Made by a program: the position numbers and the translations under genes. The notes beneath the pieces are model-generated. The model was not told the origin of the DNA and did no database searches. It was given only the letters and a program-made list of their open reading frames with translations. From assembly GCA_938004025.1 (NCBI GenBank), contig CALKXC010000345.1, positions 1 to 6,321 on the forward strand: DNA of 6,321 bases, read 5' to 3'. Positions 5,994-6,321 of this stretch are shown here, one piece after another. Origin of the DNA: an uncultured Leucothrix sp. GTDB taxonomy: Bacteria > Pseudomonadota > Gammaproteobacteria > Thiotrichales > Thiotrichaceae. Position 1 is the stretch's first letter, and the number at the start of each line of letters is the position of its first letter.

Positions 5994-6090
5994 ATCGAAC
6001 AAAACGATGAAGCCGTAATTTGACCCCGCCACACCTGCGCTACCGCTCCGGCGCGTCAGCCTCAAATCAACCTTATCGTCGATGTTAGCA
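5994..6090 (+). other. attC site 4 (97 bp)
   Basis: Site closing the ATPase-TOPRIM cassette. The R'' box is ATCGAAC (5994-6000) and the R' box GTTAGCA (6084-6090). ACGAT with AAG in the left arm, and ATTTGA further in, match the right arm (TCAAAT, then CTTATCGT), with mismatches between them, so the stem is less regular than in the other sites. The loop carries CGCTACCGCTCCGG, one base off the shared motif. Cleavage would fall after G6084. Confidence 0.85.
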
Positions 6091-6150
6091 TTTACTTAGG
6101 ATTTCTGTATGCCCTACATCCTAGAAAGAAGGATGTCATCGAAAACTTAG
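6085..6150 (+). pseudogene. Start of a fifth cassette, cut by IS66-family element
   Basis: Begins with TTAGCA after the attC 4 cleavage point and ends at the IS66 left end. A frame at 6109-6150, preceded by TTAGGA (6096-6101), reads MPYILERRMSSKT and stops at TAG exactly at the IS boundary. It could be the start of a cassette gene or chance. ACATCCT (6116-6122) and AGGATGT (6130-6136) form a 7-bp stem within it. No product can be assigned. The cassette's own R'' box, expected to resemble TGCTAAC, lies beyond the window. Confidence 0.4.
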
Positions 6151-6321
6151 GTAAGCGTCGGGGCATCTACACCTTTCGGACTTCCGCAATTTAGGTAATT
6201 CTGTCCTCCACACCAATGGAGAACTATATGAATGAAGTAAGCACAGACAAAGAGCAATTCTGGCTAGATCACATCGAAGCTGCAAGCCGGTCAGGCTTGA
6301 GCATTGTCCAGTACGCTAAGC
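6151..6321 (+). mobile_element. IS66-family element, left end (partial)
   Basis: Starts with GTAAGCGTCGGGGC; GTAAGCG is the characteristic outer end of IS66-family inverted repeats. It is followed 77 bases later by a tnpA-like gene in the same direction. The right end and the expected 8-bp target duplication (AAACTTAG at 6143-6150 would be the left copy) lie outside the window. Confidence 0.85.
6228..6321 (+). CDS. tnpA: IS66-family TnpA accessory protein, N-terminus (partial)
   Basis: Thirty-one codons are visible before the window ends. FWLDHIEAASRSGLSIVQYAK matches the start of IS66-family TnpA proteins, which open with a pattern like 'FWxxHixaWxxSGLSqxxYC' and a helix-turn-helix. TnpA is one of the small accessory proteins encoded upstream of the large TnpC transposase. 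ATG 6228 is chosen because GGAG (6218-6221) lies 6 bases upstream; an in-frame ATG at 6216 overlaps that ribosome site and is less likely. Confidence 0.85.
   Translation, partial: MNEVSTDKEQFWLDHIEAASRSGLSIVQYAK

Larger units (their letters stand above)
3929..6084 (+). mobile_element. Gene cassette with ATPase-TOPRIM gene
   Basis: Spans 2156 bp between the cleavage points of attC 3 and attC 4, large for a cassette. Its leading TTCGAT is the exact complement of its own R'' box ATCGAAC (5994-6000), which independently confirms both boundaries. It holds one gene, preceded by about 120 bases containing an 8-bp inverted repeat. Confidence 0.92.

Noticed and set aside
5532..6065. Reverse open frames at 5532-5723 and 5844-6065
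   Set aside because: Both are antisense to the ATPase-TOPRIM gene or run into attC 4, and show no family features.
1..6321. CRISPR array, tRNA, rRNA or integron integrase gene
   Set aside because: The repeats seen are attC sites and IS ends with unequal spacing; no direct-repeat array, tRNA cloverleaf or tyrosine-recombinase motifs were seen.
162..6321. The two insertion elements acting as a composite transposon around the cassettes
   Set aside because: They belong to different families (IS30 and IS66) with different ends, so they cannot mobilise the interval together.

Overview
The window is a stretch of an integron gene-cassette array, probably a chromosomal (sedentary) integron of a gammaproteobacterium. 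The host is inferred only from the style of the attC sites, the moderate-to-low GC of the cassette genes, and the IS30 and IS66 elements; the species cannot be named. Four attC recombination sites of 94-97 bp (79-1409 after removal of an insertion, 2206-2299, 3839-3934, 5994-6090) share a closely related central loop (CGCTGCCGCT or CGCTACCGCT) and divide the window into cassettes. All recognisable cassette genes lie on the + strand and end just before their attC, so the integrase gene and attI should lie beyond the left edge.

Layout. Positions 1-78 are the tail of an unidentified cassette. Its attC is cut in two by a complete 1232-bp IS30-family element (162-1393) with perfect 28-bp terminal repeats and a 2-bp target duplication. 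The transposase, on the - strand, is split over two frames that meet at an A AAA AAC heptamer: either programmed -1 frameshifting or a one-base loss. Next come a cassette with a class I SAM-dependent methyltransferase (1404-2293), a two-gene cassette (2294-3928) with an unrecognised 197-aa protein overlapping a Shedu/DUF4263-like PD-(D/E)XK nuclease, and a single-gene cassette (3929-6084) with a 639-aa ABC-type ATPase joined to a TOPRIM/DUF4435-like domain. That last architecture resembles a fused AriA-AriB (PARIS) or OLD-like anti-phage protein. A fifth cassette begins at 6085 and is interrupted at 6151 by the left end of an IS66-family element, whose tnpA start is visible.

How it works together. 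Two adjacent cassettes look like self-contained anti-phage systems, so this part of the array looks like a defence-carrying stretch. Each cassette should be separately excisable by the integron integrase wherever both flanking attC sites are intact. That holds for the Shedu-like and ATPase-TOPRIM cassettes, but not for the methyltransferase cassette, whose left attC is broken by the IS30 element. Function assignments rest on motifs read by eye; no database search was possible.
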